Origin: Neobacillus niacini
GTDB lineage: Bacteria > Bacillota > Bacilli > Bacillales > Cytobacillaceae
Direction: 5' to 3'
NCBI RefSeq assembly: GCF_023715415.1
Contig: NZ_JAMBOB010000006.1
Coordinates: forward strand, 372,001 to 436,000
DNA length: 64,000 nt
Shown here: positions 42,982 to 53,181 of the stretch, piece after piece
Numbering within the stretch: position 1 is the stretch's first letter
How the letters are laid out: the number at the start of each line of letters is the position of its first letter
Position numbers and translations under genes: made by a program
Notes under the pieces: generated by a model
Databases searched by the model: none
What the model saw: the letters and a program-made list of their open reading frames with translations, nothing else
Told to the model about the DNA's origin: nothing

Positions 42982-43077
42982 TTATACCCCTCTATTTTCC
43001 AATATTATAATAGTTTCGACAATTACCTTATTCGCTAAAAAATTCATAATTCCTTCCCAAATTGAGATGTTGTTCCA

Positions 43078-43106
43078 TTGTTCAAATGGGATTTTCCCTG
43101 TAAAAT
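43078..43106 (+). promoter_or_regulatory. sigma-A-type promoter of prli42
   Basis: TTGTTC (43078-43083), 17 bases, TAAAAT (43101-43106), 38 bases before the prli42 start. Confidence 0.5.
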
Positions 43107-43143
43107 AGTAATAAAGGTATTTAATATAAAGGGGGCACCCACT

Positions 43144-43239
43144 TTGTCAAAGAAAAGAACAAGAAAAATCGTTGTTTACTTAATGTTAATCGCTATGTTA
43201 GCCTCAACTCTTCTAATCGGAATTGCTCAATTTATTTAA
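43144..43239 (+). CDS. prli42: Prli42, stressosome-associated membrane miniprotein
   Basis: A 31-residue peptide: a basic head MSKKRTRKI followed by one membrane span (VVYLMLIAMLASTLLIGIA) and FI. Size, head and the YLMLIAM core match Prli42, the miniprotein that anchors the stressosome to the membrane in Listeria and is conserved in Bacillaceae. It starts at TTG (43144) eight bases after AAAGGGGG and ends before a strong terminator. A role in stress sensing here is inferred from that family. Confidence 0.85.
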   Translation: MSKKRTRKIVVYLMLIAMLASTLLIGIAQFI

Positions 43240-43254
43240 TAAAAAAACATAGAT

Positions 43255-43287
43255 AAGGGACTGTTCGCAAAGAACAGTCCCTTTTAC
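43255..43287. terminator. bidirectional terminator between prli42 and yqjB
   Basis: AAGGGACTGTTC (43255-43266) pairs perfectly with GAACAGTCCCTT (43272-43283), 5-base loop, then TTTTAC; the yqjB stop follows from the other side. Confidence 0.9.
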
Positions 43288-43802
43288 TATTTATCTATGG
43301 CTCCATTTTCTATTGCTAGCTGTGTAAATGTCTTATTCGTTGAAGTGACTAAGATTTTCGTTCCTAATGGAATTAAAGGATACAAGGAGGAAATGACTTC
43401 ATTCTGTGTACGAATGCATCCTTGTGAAACATACCTGCCGATGGAGGCAGGCTGATTGGTTCCATGAATTCCGTAAATCCGCCCATCTGTACCTTGCGCA
43501 TCAAAGCCAATCCATCTAGAACCAAGGGGATTGTTAGGATCTCCACCGGGGATATCCTTCCGGCGATAATAAGGGTCTTGTGCTTTTATGGTTATCGTAA
43601 ATAGTCCTTCTGGAGTTAAATCCTTGGTTTTTCCAGTTCCAACGCTCACAACGGTTTGGACCCTATTATCATCAATGAAAGCCAATTCATTCGTTGTTTT
43701 ATTGACAATAACAAAAGGATCTCCAGGGAGTGGATTTGGACCCAGCGGCCAAAGAGGAGAAATAAAAAAAGCAAACAGGATTGGCGATAGTATCTTTATC
43801 AT
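43287..43802 (-). CDS. yqjB: L,D-transpeptidase YqjB (YkuD domain)
   Basis: A 171-residue exported protein with a hydrophobic N-terminal signal (residues 1-20) and a YkuD domain. The active-site motif runs from His113 to Arg131 (IHGTNQPASIG then SQGCIR) with nucleophile Cys129. Such enzymes form 3-3 peptide cross-links or attach proteins in peptidoglycan, often in the spore cortex or coat in bacilli. No LysM domain is present. It follows yqjA by 24 bases on the same strand, with which it may be co-transcribed. Confidence 0.92.
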   Translation of the reverse strand: MIKILSPILFAFFISPLWPLGPNPLPGDPFVIVNKTTNELAFIDDNRVQTVVSVGTGKTKDLTPEGLFTITIKAQDPYYRRKDIPGGDPNNPLGSRWIGFDAQGTDGRIYGIHGTNQPASIGRYVSQGCIRTQNEVISSLYPLIPLGTKILVTSTNKTFTQLAIENGAIDK

Positions 43803-43826
43803 AAAAATCCACCTGCCATTTTTTCA

Positions 43827-44810
43827 TTAGTTTGCTTCCAGTTTCCTCGATTTATTCAATTTTGATGTCTTAAAGGAACTTTTAATGATTAAGTATTCAT
43901 TCATTTCTTTCACTAACTGCAAGAGTGCAGCACGTACTTCAAATTCTTCTCTTGTTTTTGGGAGCGCCATTTCTTCAAATTCCTTTTTCATCACTTTTAA
44001 TTTTTCAAGATAAATATGAGCAGTATTTCCTGGCTGTATATTATTGGACAGTTCTTCCAAAAATTCAGCAATCATTTTCCCTTGGGGCACGGTAACTGTT
44101 AGGGAAGTAACAATCGGTAAAACCCGTTCAATAATTTCAAATTGCTTTTCTCTCATTTTAAAATAATGAAAATAGTCATTTTCATCCCTTAAAAAGTGGT
44201 TTTCCACATCTCGAAAGGCAAATGATTTTGCTTCTTCAAGTAATTTAGCTGTTCCCGTAATTTCTTGTCCTGACCAATCACTTTCCCCTGTTCTTAAAAA
44301 TTTGACCATTTCAGAAAAAATGACTTTAAAATTATCCTCTAATTTCAACTGATAGTGTTTTAATCTATTATCTGCACTAGGCATATAAAGATTAATAATG
44401 AGTGCTACTCCAATTCCAATAATAATGACAGCAAGCTCATTAATAAAAAGATTTACAGATAAATTGTTAGCCATATAGATATGTAAAATAATGACACTAC
44501 TCGTAACAATTCCATCGTTTGCTTTGAACATGACAACAGTGGGGATAAAGAATAATAGCATAATTCCAATTACGATTGGATGGTATCCTATAACCTCAAA
44601 AAATAGACTTGAAAATGCCATTGCTAACACACAAGCTAAAAATCGATCCCAAGAAGCACGTACTGATTTTCTTTTCGTTACCTTAATGCACAAAATAGTT
44701 AAGATTCCCGCTGAGGCAAAGTTATCTAAGCCCAACTGCTGAGCAAGTAAAATAGAGATAGCTGTTCCTAATGCCGTTTTTATTGTCCGATATCCAATAC
44801 GAAATTTCAT
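43827..44810 (-). CDS. yqjA: aromatic acid exporter family membrane protein YqjA
   Basis: A 327-residue protein with an N-terminal membrane half (about six segments up to residue 150) and a long helical cytosolic C-terminal half, the ArAE_1/YqjA layout. The start MKFRIGYRTIKTALGTA is the conserved head, from the ATG at 44810 seven bases after GAGGAG; a TTG at 44825 overlaps that site. Substrate is unknown; the name reflects distant similarity to aromatic acid efflux pumps. It follows the art transporter operon after a terminator. Confidence 0.88.
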   Translation of the reverse strand: MKFRIGYRTIKTALGTAISILLAQQLGLDNFASAGILTILCIKVTKRKSVRASWDRFLACVLAMAFSSLFFEVIGYHPIVIGIMLLFFIPTVVMFKANDGIVTSSVIILHIYMANNLSVNLFINELAVIIIGIGVALIINLYMPSADNRLKHYQLKLEDNFKVIFSEMVKFLRTGESDWSGQEITGTAKLLEEAKSFAFRDVENHFLRDENDYFHYFKMREKQFEIIERVLPIVTSLTVTVPQGKMIAEFLEELSNNIQPGNTAHIYLEKLKVMKKEFEEMALPKTREEFEVRAALLQLVKEMNEYLIIKSSFKTSKLNKSRKLEAN

Positions 44811-44825
44811 ACTATGTCTCCTCAA

Positions 44826-44858
44826 AGAAAAAAAGATGATCCATATAGACCATCTTTA
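44826..44858 (-). terminator. terminator of the artPQR operon
   Basis: On the minus strand AAAGATGG pairs with ATCATCTT around TCTATATGG, with seven T after it. Confidence 0.65.
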
Positions 44859-44869
44859 GCTTATCCTTA

Positions 44870-45592
44870 TTAGAGCATTTTTTGCAAGAAATCTTGTGCA
44901 CGCTTGCTCTTTGGATTTGTAAAAAATTCCTGCGGTTTTGCATCTTCGACTAATACTCCACCGTCTAGGAAAAGGACTCGATCCGCCACTTCACGGGCAA
45001 AACCCATTTCATGGGTTACAATCGCCATTGTCATTCCAGTATGAGCAAGGGATTTCATTACATCAAGAACTTCTTTTACCATTTCTGGGTCAAGCGCTGA
45101 GGTCGGTTCATCAAAAAGCATAACGTCCGGCTCCATGGCTAATGCTCTTGCAATCGCAACACGCTGCTTTTGGCCCCCAGATAATCTTGTTGGATATTCA
45201 TTTGCTTTTTCCTTTAATCCTACTCTATCTAACAAATCAAAGGCTATTTTATCTGCTTCAGCCTTTGCTAACCCTTTTACCTTAATCGGCGCATACGTTA
45301 GATTCTGCAAAACAGTCTTGTGTGGGAATAAATGAAAATGTTGAAAAACCATTCCAACGTTTTGTCGTACCTTCATAATATTAGTCTTTTTATCCGTAAC
45401 ATCCTGGCCGCCGACAAATATTTTACCACTTGTTGGGTTTTCAAGTAGATTCATACAGCGAAGGAAGGTAGACTTTCCTGAACCGGATGGTCCAATAATG
45501 GCAACCACTTCTCCTGCCTCAATTGTAGTGGTTATTCCCTTTAGAACTTCGAGCTTTCCATAATTTTTATGCAAATCTTCAACCTTAATCAC
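44870..45592 (-). CDS. artR: amino acid ABC transporter ATPase ArtR
   Basis: A 240-residue ABC ATPase of the polar amino acid class: Walker [10 protein letters not shown] (34-42), Q loop in [10 protein letters not shown], signature LSGGQKQR and Walker [13 protein letters not shown]. It powers uptake with the permease ArtQ and binding protein ArtP. Its first codons overlap the end of artQ by eight bases. B. subtilis YqiZ (ArtR) is the positional match; arginine is the known substrate there. Confidence 0.95.
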   Translation of the reverse strand: MIKVEDLHKNYGKLEVLKGITTTIEAGEVVAIIGPSGSGKSTFLRCMNLLENPTSGKIFVGGQDVTDKKTNIMKVRQNVGMVFQHFHLFPHKTVLQNLTYAPIKVKGLAKAEADKIAFDLLDRVGLKEKANEYPTRLSGGQKQRVAIARALAMEPDVMLFDEPTSALDPEMVKEVLDVMKSLAHTGMTMAIVTHEMGFAREVADRVLFLDGGVLVEDAKPQEFFTNPKSKRAQDFLQKML

Positions 45593-46244
45593 TGCGTCTC
45601 ATTCTCCTTTCAACCACTTTTCCAAGGAATGTCAAGGTCACGACCATTAAGTAATAAATAAGTCCAGCTATTAAAAGTGGTTCGAAAAATGAATAATTTT
45701 CGGCCCCAACTTGATAGGAACGGCGCATGATATCCATTACACCAATTGTAGTAACAATCGCTGATTCCTTCGTTAATGTAATAAATTCATTCATTAATGC
45801 AGGCAGAATATTTTTAAGAGCCTGCGGGAGAATGATATCCCACATCATTTTCGAGTATGGAACACCAAGAGCCATTGCGGCTTCCTGCTGACCTTTATCA
45901 ATTGCCTGAATTCCTGCTCTAATAATCTCAGATATATAAGCACCTGAATTAAGAGCAAAGGATAGTATCGCAGCTGTATAAGGTTCAATTTGATAGCCAA
46001 TTAATTGTGGCGAACCATAATAAATCAACATCAGCTGTAGTACGAGCGGAGTCCCTCGGAAAATCGAGGTGTAGGCGTCAGCAAACCAGCCTAGAAATTT
46101 ATATTTGCTAATTTTAAATAAAGAAAGGATAATGCCTAAAATAAAGCCTATTATCCCTGCCAGAATGACAATTTTAAGGGTAACAAATATTCCCTTTAAA
46201 ATGTATGGCATTGAAGGAATGAATTGTGCGAAATCTAAGTTCAT
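45585..46244 (-). CDS. artQ: amino acid ABC transporter permease ArtQ
   Basis: A 219-residue membrane permease of the HisMQ type with about five segments and the ATPase-contact [30 protein letters not shown] loop. It matches B. subtilis ArtQ (YqiY). The gene is separated from artP by a perfect stem-loop without a U tract, so it is probably expressed below artP from the same promoter. Confidence 0.95.
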   Translation of the reverse strand: MNLDFAQFIPSMPYILKGIFVTLKIVILAGIIGFILGIILSLFKISKYKFLGWFADAYTSIFRGTPLVLQLMLIYYGSPQLIGYQIEPYTAAILSFALNSGAYISEIIRAGIQAIDKGQQEAAMALGVPYSKMMWDIILPQALKNILPALMNEFITLTKESAIVTTIGVMDIMRRSYQVGAENYSFFEPLLIAGLIYYLMVVTLTFLGKVVERRMRRSD

Positions 46245-46278
46245 TCATCTGCCGTCCTCTCTATGTAATGAAATTAGT

Positions 46279-46308
46279 AAGACGTTCAGAAGACTTTCTG
46301 AACGTCTT
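46279..46308 (-). promoter_or_regulatory. intercistronic stem-loop between artP and artQ
   Basis: AAGACGTTCAGAA (46279-46291) pairs perfectly with TTCTGAACGTCTT (46296-46308), 4-base loop, no U run after it on the minus strand. Such structures usually protect the 3' end of the binding-protein message and lower read-through. Confidence 0.75.
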
Positions 46309-46318
46309 GGTTGTAAAA

Positions 46319-47095
46319 TTAGTTTTCCCCACCAAACCACTTAACAATCAATTCTTGCAGCTCGCCATTATCTTTCATTTCTTGAAGCTCTTTGTTAAAT
46401 TCTTTCGTTAAAGCACTGTCCTTTGGAAATGCAATCGCAGATCCTGCTTCCTCTGGGTCATCGCTGATTGTGTAGCTAGTTAAATCCGCTTCTTTATCAA
46501 GGTATCCTTTAGCCACTGTGTCTTCAATAATAATTGCGTCAAAACGGCCAGCTTTCAATTCTTGAATAAGTTCTGGGATACGGTTACGATTCTCAACTTT
46601 TATTGCAACAGTTTCATTAATTTCGTCTGCTTTACCCTCTTGAATAGAACCTAACTGAACACCAACTGTTTTACCTTCTAAATCTTCTACTGTTGAAATA
46701 CCACTGTCTTTTTTAGAGATAACCATGTGTTGTGCTGTATAGTAGATATCACTGAAATCAACGTTTTTCTTTCTTTTTTCGGTTGGAGTCATTCCCGCTA
46801 GTACAAAGTCAGCTTGTCCAGATTTAAGTGACTGGATTAAACCGCCGAAATCCATATCTTTTACTTCAACTTCATAACCAAGTTTGCCAGCAATTGCTTT
46901 CGCTAAATCAACATCAAAACCAATAATTTCGTCACTTTTATCTGACTCAATATACTCAAACGGTGCATAATCAGCAGAGGTTGCCATCACCAATGTCTTT
47001 TTGTCACCTGCTTTAGAATCTTTATCTTCTCCACAGCCTGCCAGTACACCAACAGCTAAAATCATTATTAAGAATAAACCAATTACCTTTTTCAT
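46319..47095 (-). CDS. artP: amino acid ABC transporter binding lipoprotein ArtP
   Basis: A 258-residue substrate-binding lipoprotein: lipobox VLAGC (Cys21), then two lobes of the SBP class 3 fold, with PFEYIESDKSDEIIGFDVDLAKAI and the family FVLAGMTPTEKRKK. B. subtilis ArtP (YqiX) binds arginine. Good AGGAGG precedes the ATG. A CodY-like box and tandem ARG boxes upstream (47111-47125, 47171-47208) fit control by branched-chain amino acids/GTP and by arginine. Confidence 0.95.
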   Translation of the reverse strand: MKKVIGLFLIMILAVGVLAGCGEDKDSKAGDKKTLVMATSADYAPFEYIESDKSDEIIGFDVDLAKAIAGKLGYEVEVKDMDFGGLIQSLKSGQADFVLAGMTPTEKRKKNVDFSDIYYTAQHMVISKKDSGISTVEDLEGKTVGVQLGSIQEGKADEINETVAIKVENRNRIPELIQELKAGRFDAIIIEDTVAKGYLDKEADLTSYTISDDPEEAGSAIAFPKDSALTKEFNKELQEMKDNGELQELIVKWFGGEN

Positions 47096-47110
47096 TTGTT
47101 TTCCTCCTAT

Positions 47111-47208
47111 AATTTTCTGAATACTAAAATTAAAATTTTAAACTACTTTTACTAACTTTATAGAGTTAAGGTTTAATATTTATGCAACGTAATGAATTTT
47201 AACACATG
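47111..47208 (-). promoter_or_regulatory. artP regulatory region: tandem ARG boxes and a CodY-like box
   Basis: On the minus strand CATGTGTTAAAATTCATT (47191-47208) and GTTGCATAAATATTAAAC (47171-47188) are 18-base ARG boxes (15 and 14 of 18 to TNTGAATWWWWATTCANW) separated by 2 bases, the usual ArgR/AhrC spacing. Nearer the gene, AGTATTCAGAAAATT (47111-47125) fits the CodY motif AATTTTCWGAAAATT at 13 of 15. It lies between the boxes and the ribosome binding site. Confidence 0.6.
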
Positions 47209-47261
47209 ATAAAATCATTATGCAAGTATATTTATAAAAATTTATTATTACTTTTATAATA

Positions 47262-47301
47262 TAAAAAAAAAGAACTAACTCCCGGTTAAGGAATTAGCCC
47301 T
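47262..47301 (-). terminator. terminator of brxB
   Basis: On the minus strand CTAATTCC pairs with GGGAGTTAG around a TTAACC loop, followed by nine T. Confidence 0.7.
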
Positions 47302-47313
47302 TCATATTGCAAT

Positions 47314-47751
47314 TTATAGTTCTTCGCAGTTTTCTTCGAATTCTTTTTGTAGTCTTGCTACTACTGTTGCTGGATCGTAGCCTTCAATTTGGTGTCTCTC
47401 AACCATTGAAACAATTTCTCCATCTTTTAATAGAGCAAATGATGGAGAGGATGGTGGGTAGCCTGTAAAATAACTGCGTGCTTTTTCTGTTGCTTCTTTA
47501 TCCTGACCTGCAAATACAGTAACAAGATTGTCTGGACGTTTATCATAATGAAGGGCATGAGCTGCTGCTGGACGTGCAATACCGCCTGCACAGCCACATA
47601 CAGAATTAATCATTACTAAGGTAGTACCTTTTTGTTCAAGAGCTTCTTCAACCTCTTCAGGTGTCTTAAGTTCTTTATAACCAGCTGCGGTGATCTCTTG
47701 ACGTGCTTGAGTCACAACATCATTCATGAAAAAATTGAAATCCATGCTCAT
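47314..47751 (-). CDS. brxB: bacilliredoxin BrxB (YqiW)
   Basis: A 145-residue DUF1094 protein, the same length as B. subtilis YqiW. The CGC active site sits in [15 protein letters not shown] (Cys52 and Cys54 in this numbering). Bacilliredoxins remove bacillithiol from S-bacillithiolated proteins, so the host very likely makes bacillithiol, relevant for the DinB-family gene at 24 kb. ATG at 47751 is eight bases after AGGAG; a GTG at 47760 overlaps that site. It lies alone between the art transporter and meaB. Confidence 0.95.
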   Translation of the reverse strand: MSMDFNFFMNDVVTQARQEITAAGYKELKTPEEVEEALEQKGTTLVMINSVCGCAGGIARPAAAHALHYDKRPDNLVTVFAGQDKEATEKARSYFTGYPPSSPSFALLKDGEIVSMVERHQIEGYDPATVVARLQKEFEENCEEL

Positions 47752-47855
47752 ACTTTTCACTCCTAATTTATGTCGATATAACTATATGATAACAGTAAAA
47801 ATGTGTTTTTTCCAAACGAAAGAGTTTATTTTTCTAAAAAGATAACTGTCAACAA

Positions 47856-48989
47856 TTAACAGTCATTACATTTTTTTGATAAGAATGCATGGAATAGAAG
47901 TTCTACTGCAGTTGCAGCTGTTTTTTCTCCAGCCATTACTTCATTTTCAAGCTGAGGTAATTTGAGTTTAACTTCGGGATGGTGAAAGAAGCTATAATGC
48001 AGTTGATCGGATATCAATGAATAAATCCAATCACGCTGTTGTCCTTTTCGCCTTTCTGCAAACACTCCCCGCGACTTTCCCTTCTCCTCAAAATCCTTTA
48101 TGACTTCCCAAACCTCTTTAATCCCTTCACCGGTAAATGAAGAGCAGGTATATGCCTTAGACGCCCATCCCTTGGTAGCTGGCTGAAGAAAATGCAGGAT
48201 ACGGCTATACTCATTTCTCGTCTGCTCCGCTTTTTCTTTATTCGCTCCGTCTGCTTTATGAACAAGGACAGCATCTGCTAACTCCATAATCCCTTTCTTC
48301 ATTCCTTGCAATTCATCACCAGCACCTGTCAGGACAAGGAGCATGAAAAAATCAACCATGTCGCGTATGATTACTTCACTTTGACCCACACCGACGGTTT
48401 CAATTAAAATCACATCAAAACCTGCTGCTTCGCAAATCAGCATCGCTTCTCTGGTTTTCCGATGTACCCCGCCCAATTTTCCTGCTGTTGGCGAGGGCCG
48501 AATAAACGCCCTAGGATTCCGCGATAACTGCTCCATTCTTGTTTTATCACCAAGAATACTCCCGCCTGAAAGACTAGAGCTGGGGTCAATCGCCAGTACA
48601 GCGACCCTTAAACCAAGGTCACAAAGGTAAGTGCCAAAATTCTCAATAAACGTACTCTTCCCAGCACCAGGGACACCAGTAATTCCTATTCGGATTGACT
48701 CCCCACTGTGAGACAGGAGCCTTTGCAAAAGCTCCTGTGCCTTATAAAAATGCTGCTCTGCATTACTTTCAATCAGAGTTATCGCCCGAGCCAGCTGCCC
48801 TCTATTCCCTGACAGTACACCTTCAACTAACTCTTCAACCGAAGGGTCGTTTGATTGACGTTTACGATAGACGATGTTTTTTTCGATGGCAACGGACTGA
48901 CCATCTACCTCTTGTCCCTTTTTGATTACGGTTGAGAATTTTTCCGGTTCATTCGGATTGGTCCATTCCGGTTTCATATCCTCAGACAT
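47856..48989 (-). CDS. meaB: methylmalonyl-CoA mutase-associated GTPase MeaB
   Basis: A 377-residue G3E-family GTPase chaperone that loads adenosylcobalamin into, and protects, the mutase. Walker A is GVPGAGKST (105-113), followed by AVLAIDPSSSLSGGSILGDKTRM and the VETVGVGQSE switch. It has an extra, poorly conserved N-terminal stretch of about 45 residues before the usual start of the family. It starts at the mutB stop with no gap, so all three mut genes form one operon. Confidence 0.95.
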   Translation of the reverse strand: MSEDMKPEWTNPNEPEKFSTVIKKGQEVDGQSVAIEKNIVYRKRQSNDPSVEELVEGVLSGNRGQLARAITLIESNAEQHFYKAQELLQRLLSHSGESIRIGITGVPGAGKSTFIENFGTYLCDLGLRVAVLAIDPSSSLSGGSILGDKTRMEQLSRNPRAFIRPSPTAGKLGGVHRKTREAMLICEAAGFDVILIETVGVGQSEVIIRDMVDFFMLLVLTGAGDELQGMKKGIMELADAVLVHKADGANKEKAEQTRNEYSRILHFLQPATKGWASKAYTCSSFTGEGIKEVWEVIKDFEEKGKSRGVFAERRKGQQRDWIYSLISDQLHYSFFHHPEVKLKLPQLENEVMAGEKTAATAVELLFHAFLSKKCNDC

Positions 48990-51188
48990 TTATTGTGACA
49001 CTTCCTCATAACCAAGCTGTTTATAAATTTCCTTGATTACCTTTTGTGCAGCAACTGGGATTATGGTCCCTGGACCGAAGATGGCACAAGCTCCATTATC
49101 ATATAAAAATTGATAATCCTGAGCTGGGATAACCCCGCCGATTACAAGTAGAATATCCTCACGTCCAAGCTTTTTTAACTCCTGTGCAAGCTGCGGCAAT
49201 AACGTCTTGTGACCTGCAGCCAGTGAACTCATTCCAATGACATGCACATCATTTTCAACCGCCTGAATGGCCGTTTCTTCTGGAGTTTGGAATAATGGAC
49301 CAATATCCACATCAAATCCTAAGTCTGCAAAGGCAGTTGCTATAATTTTCGCACCACGGTCATGACCGTCCTGCCCCATTTTGGCAATGAGAATTCTCGG
49401 TCTTCTGCCTTCATTCTCAAGGAAGTCGTCCGTCATCTGTTTTACTTCAGATATCTCTTCTTCGTTCGTATATGCTTTACTATATACGCCGCTAATAGAA
49501 CGAATAACCGCTTTATGTCTACTGGAGACTTTCTCAATCGCATCGGAAATTTCACCTAAGGTTGCCCGAACTCTTGCTGCTTGAACTGCTAGCTCCAACA
49601 GGTTGCTTTCACCTGTTTCGGCTCCCTTTGTTAAAGAGGCTAAAGCTTCTGCTACCCTTGATTCATCACGGCCTGACTTTAAGTTCGCTAATTTCTCAAT
49701 TTGCTTTAAACGAACTGCTGTATTATCAATATCCAATATATCAATTGCTTCTTCTTTTTTCAGTCGGTAGCGATTAACGCCGATTATGGTTTCTTTCCCG
49801 GAATCAATTTGTGCTTGCCTTCTTGCTGCCGCTTCTTCAATTCTCATTTTTGGAAGACCAGTTTCGATTGCCTTTGCCATACCGCCGAGATTTTCTATTT
49901 CTTCAATATGTGTCCAAGCTCTTTTTACTAATTCATCTGTAAGCTTTTCAACATAATAGGAACCTGCCCATGGATCAATAACTTTGGTAATACTTGTTTC
50001 TTCTTGTAAAAATAATTGTGTATTTCGGGCAATACGAGCTGAGAAATCTGTTGGCAGTGCGATTGCTTCATCCAAAGCATTAGTATGGAGTGATTGTGTA
50101 TGCCCCATAGCGGCAGCATGTGCTTCAAGCAAGGTCCGCATTACATTATTAAAAGGGTCTTGCTCCGTTAAACTCCATCCTGATGTTTGGGAATGTGTTC
50201 TGAGGGCCATAGATTTCTCGTTTTTAGGTTCGAATGATTTCATCATTTTTGCCCAGATTAAACGAGCACCCCGCATTTTCGCTACTTCCATAAAATAATT
50301 CATGCCCACCGCCCAGAAAAAGGACAACCGTGGTGCAAATTTATCAACATCAATTCCAGCCTTGAGCCCTGTGCGTACATACTCCAATCCATCTGCCAGC
50401 GTGTAAGCTAATTCCAAATCAGCAGGAGCACCCGCCTCCTGCATATGATAGCCAGAAATACTAATACTATTAAACTTCGGCATATATTTAGAAGTATACT
50501 CGAAGATATCAGCAATGATTTTCATCGACATCTCAGGCGGATAGATATATGTGTTTCGGACCATATATTCTTTTAAAATATCATTTTGAATCGTTCCAGA
50601 CAGCTTGTCCTGTGTGACTCCTTGTTCCTCCGCCGTAACGATGAAAAAGGCTAGGATTGGCAGAACAGCACCGTTCATCGTCATGGAAACTGACATCTGA
50701 TCTAACGGAATACCATCAAAAAGGGTCTTCATATCCAATACAGAATCAATAGCAACCCCAGCTTTACCAACATCGCCAACGACGCGCGGATGGTCGGAAT
50801 CATAGCCGCGGTGTGTAGCTAAATCAAAGGCAACGGACAAGCCCTTTTGACCCATGGCTAGATTTCTTCGATAGAATGCATTACTCTCCTCGGCAGTTGA
50901 AAACCCAGCGTATTGCCTTACTGTCCATGGCCGATTTACATACATCGTCGGGTATGGCCCGCGAGTAAATGGAGGTATTCCAGGGAGGTCATCTAAATGC
51001 TGCACTCCTTCACGGTCTTCCGTGGTATAGAGTGGTTTTAGTTGAATTTGCTCATTTGTTTCAAACAGTAAATCATCAATAGAAGTATCTATTTGTTTAT
51101 CAACCTGTTCCTTCCACTGCTCTTCTGTCATAAAGTCTTGCTCTTCAAACAGAGAAATACTTTGAAAATCAGGCTTTTGTGTACTCAT
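48990..51188 (-). CDS. mutB: methylmalonyl-CoA mutase large subunit MutB
   Basis: A 732-residue catalytic subunit that rearranges (R)-methylmalonyl-CoA to succinyl-CoA with adenosylcobalamin. The TIM-barrel carries [18 protein letters not shown] and [13 protein letters not shown]; the C-terminal B12 domain has the base-off motif DGHDRG (Asp607, His609, Gly612). ATG at 51188 is eight bases after GGAGGT and lies within the mutA end (20-base overlap). It closes the path from propionyl-CoA, made from valine and isoleucine by the bkd enzymes, to the TCA cycle. Confidence 0.97.
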   Translation of the reverse strand: MSTQKPDFQSISLFEEQDFMTEEQWKEQVDKQIDTSIDDLLFETNEQIQLKPLYTTEDREGVQHLDDLPGIPPFTRGPYPTMYVNRPWTVRQYAGFSTAEESNAFYRRNLAMGQKGLSVAFDLATHRGYDSDHPRVVGDVGKAGVAIDSVLDMKTLFDGIPLDQMSVSMTMNGAVLPILAFFIVTAEEQGVTQDKLSGTIQNDILKEYMVRNTYIYPPEMSMKIIADIFEYTSKYMPKFNSISISGYHMQEAGAPADLELAYTLADGLEYVRTGLKAGIDVDKFAPRLSFFWAVGMNYFMEVAKMRGARLIWAKMMKSFEPKNEKSMALRTHSQTSGWSLTEQDPFNNVMRTLLEAHAAAMGHTQSLHTNALDEAIALPTDFSARIARNTQLFLQEETSITKVIDPWAGSYYVEKLTDELVKRAWTHIEEIENLGGMAKAIETGLPKMRIEEAAARRQAQIDSGKETIIGVNRYRLKKEEAIDILDIDNTAVRLKQIEKLANLKSGRDESRVAEALASLTKGAETGESNLLELAVQAARVRATLGEISDAIEKVSSRHKAVIRSISGVYSKAYTNEEEISEVKQMTDDFLENEGRRPRILIAKMGQDGHDRGAKIIATAFADLGFDVDIGPLFQTPEETAIQAVENDVHVIGMSSLAAGHKTLLPQLAQELKKLGREDILLVIGGVIPAQDYQFLYDNGACAIFGPGTIIPVAAQKVIKEIYKQLGYEEVSQ

Positions 51189-53058
51189 CTAAGCCCACCT
51201 CCATTTCTGAAAGAATGGTTGAAAGAAGCTCAAAACAATTACTTTTTATATGGATAAACTGCCTTATGCCTTCATTCTTCCATTGTGATTGCAAGTCCTT
51301 TTCAGGCAATCCCGCTAAATAAAAAATTCGATTTGGGAATTCAATACGCAGTACTTTAATCATTTCAAATCCTAGGGAACCGTATAGATCATTGCTGCTG
51401 CATAAACAGAAATACTTAGTTTCTTGACTTGAGATAAATAGTTTGACAGTTTCCAATGAAGTAACCGGACCGCTGTCGACAGCTTTTAATCCGCCTGCTG
51501 CGAGGAAACCCCGCATAAAATCTAACCTAGGTTTGTATTGTTTTAACTCCCCGAGACAAATCAAGCCAACCTGCGGCGAAGAGCCTGTCTTTCTTTCAAT
51601 ATATTTACTTTTATTACGTAATTCCTCATATGGCTCTGATAATCTGTTGTTCTTAATTGCCTTTATCTTAATTGCACTAGAATCAATCTGAGCAAAATAC
51701 GAATCCTTGACATCTTCTTTAACAGGAACTGCTTCTTCCGCTAGATTTGAATAAACATTCGTACCGATAATGCTTTGTTTTCTTGTAAAAATATCCTGAT
51801 TTCTTTGTGTAAGAACGGAAGAAATTTCTTCTTGTAACCAGCCTGATTTTAATACTTCCAGCATACCGCCATTTGCTTCAATCTGCTGGAAATACTTCCA
51901 CGCTTTTTCGGCTAGCTCTGTGGTCAATGTTTCAACATACCAAGAGCCTCCAGCAGGATCAACGACAGTTCGAAGATGAGCTTCTTCCTTCAGAATATTT
52001 TGGGTGTTTCTCGCAATTCGTTCAGATTGTTGAGAACTTCCCGTAATATCATCAAATGGTGTTACATGCAGATATTGTACTCCGCCTACAACTGCTGCAA
52101 ATGCTTCATTTCCTGCACGAAGAATGTTTACATGGCGATCATAAACCGTCTTGGTAAACGTAGATGTTTCGGCAGAAATCTGCATTCCCCGGTCCTCAGC
52201 TTTGGCTCCATATACTTTGGTTATTTTATCCCAGAGAATTCGAGCTGCTCTCAGCTTGGCCATTTCCATAAAGAAATTGCTGCCAATTGAGAATTGAAAT
52301 ATCATTTTCGAAAGAATATCCTCTAGCTTCATTCCGCCTTCAAGCAGCTTCTGAAGATAGAATGTACCCGTTGAAGCAGCAATCCCAAGCTCCTGAACTG
52401 CATTTGCTCCACCTTGGTGGTAGGTTGAGGTATTTACTAATATTGTCCGTAAATTTGGTAGATTTAGATTTGCGAGCTTGATATCTCCCATCCAGCCCTT
52501 GAAAAAGTCCTCTTCAATGAAGCCTTCCTCTGCAAATAAAGACAATGGGTCGCTGCTAACATAGCCTTTGACAACATTAGCACTTTCCTCTCCTTCTGCT
52601 AATAATGCCAGCAATGCTGATTGCATTCCCCTCCCATTAACAGCTAATGGGAATGTAGAAGGTAAATCCCCAAGTACATCCTTTAAAGGTTCTTTGGTTT
52701 CAAAAAGTGTCTCCGAGACTTCAAATGAAAGAGCTGTTTGTCCTTTTTCAACGCCGCCAAGGAGCTTTTCCTTTAATTCGTCAACCGAATGATAAGAAAT
52801 TCGCTGTGCTACCTTCCAATCATTTGTTACATATCCTAATGGGTAAATGCCTCTACGAAAATCTGAACCACCAGGATAGTCTGGTGCTTTCCGATCATCT
52901 AACTGGGAATAAAGCGGTTCCAAAATTATGTTTTCATATGTATTGCTTTTTAATGTTTCAATACTTTTCCCCTTTAAAGATTCCTCTGCTTTTGCTTCCC
53001 AATCTTCTTTCGTCTTTAATGAAAAAGATTGATTTCGAAAGTTATCCAAACACAACAT
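51169..53058 (-). CDS. mutA: methylmalonyl-CoA mutase small subunit MutA
   Basis: A 629-residue homologue of MutB, as is normal for the non-catalytic subunit. The barrel half is well kept ([30 protein letters not shown]), while the C-terminal B12-like domain lacks the DxHxxG cobalamin motif. It forms the heterodimer with MutB. The gene begins right after GGAAGGGGG, so the start may be the ATG at 53058 or a TTG a few codons in. First of mutA-mutB-meaB, separated from bkdB by a terminator and about 120 bases, so it may have its own promoter. Confidence 0.95.
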   Translation of the reverse strand: MLCLDNFRNQSFSLKTKEDWEAKAEESLKGKSIETLKSNTYENIILEPLYSQLDDRKAPDYPGGSDFRRGIYPLGYVTNDWKVAQRISYHSVDELKEKLLGGVEKGQTALSFEVSETLFETKEPLKDVLGDLPSTFPLAVNGRGMQSALLALLAEGEESANVVKGYVSSDPLSLFAEEGFIEEDFFKGWMGDIKLANLNLPNLRTILVNTSTYHQGGANAVQELGIAASTGTFYLQKLLEGGMKLEDILSKMIFQFSIGSNFFMEMAKLRAARILWDKITKVYGAKAEDRGMQISAETSTFTKTVYDRHVNILRAGNEAFAAVVGGVQYLHVTPFDDITGSSQQSERIARNTQNILKEEAHLRTVVDPAGGSWYVETLTTELAEKAWKYFQQIEANGGMLEVLKSGWLQEEISSVLTQRNQDIFTRKQSIIGTNVYSNLAEEAVPVKEDVKDSYFAQIDSSAIKIKAIKNNRLSEPYEELRNKSKYIERKTGSSPQVGLICLGELKQYKPRLDFMRGFLAAGGLKAVDSGPVTSLETVKLFISSQETKYFCLCSSNDLYGSLGFEMIKVLRIEFPNRIFYLAGLPEKDLQSQWKNEGIRQFIHIKSNCFELLSTILSEMEVGLDEYTKA

Positions 53059-53142
53059 CCCCCTTCCTAAAGCTCGTAAATTAAACCAATATTCAATATA
53101 TTACACTTAGTTTTATTTTAAGATAGATGGACAAAGCAAGCA

Positions 53143-53178
53143 ATAAAAATAACCGCCACCATATCGGCGGCGGTTATT
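53143..53178 (-). terminator. terminator of the bkd operon
   Basis: AAATAACCGCC pairs with GGCGGTTATTT around an internal loop (ACCATATCGGC region), with TTTTTATTG after it on the minus strand. It lies directly behind bkdB. Confidence 0.85.
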
Positions 53179-53181
53179 TAA

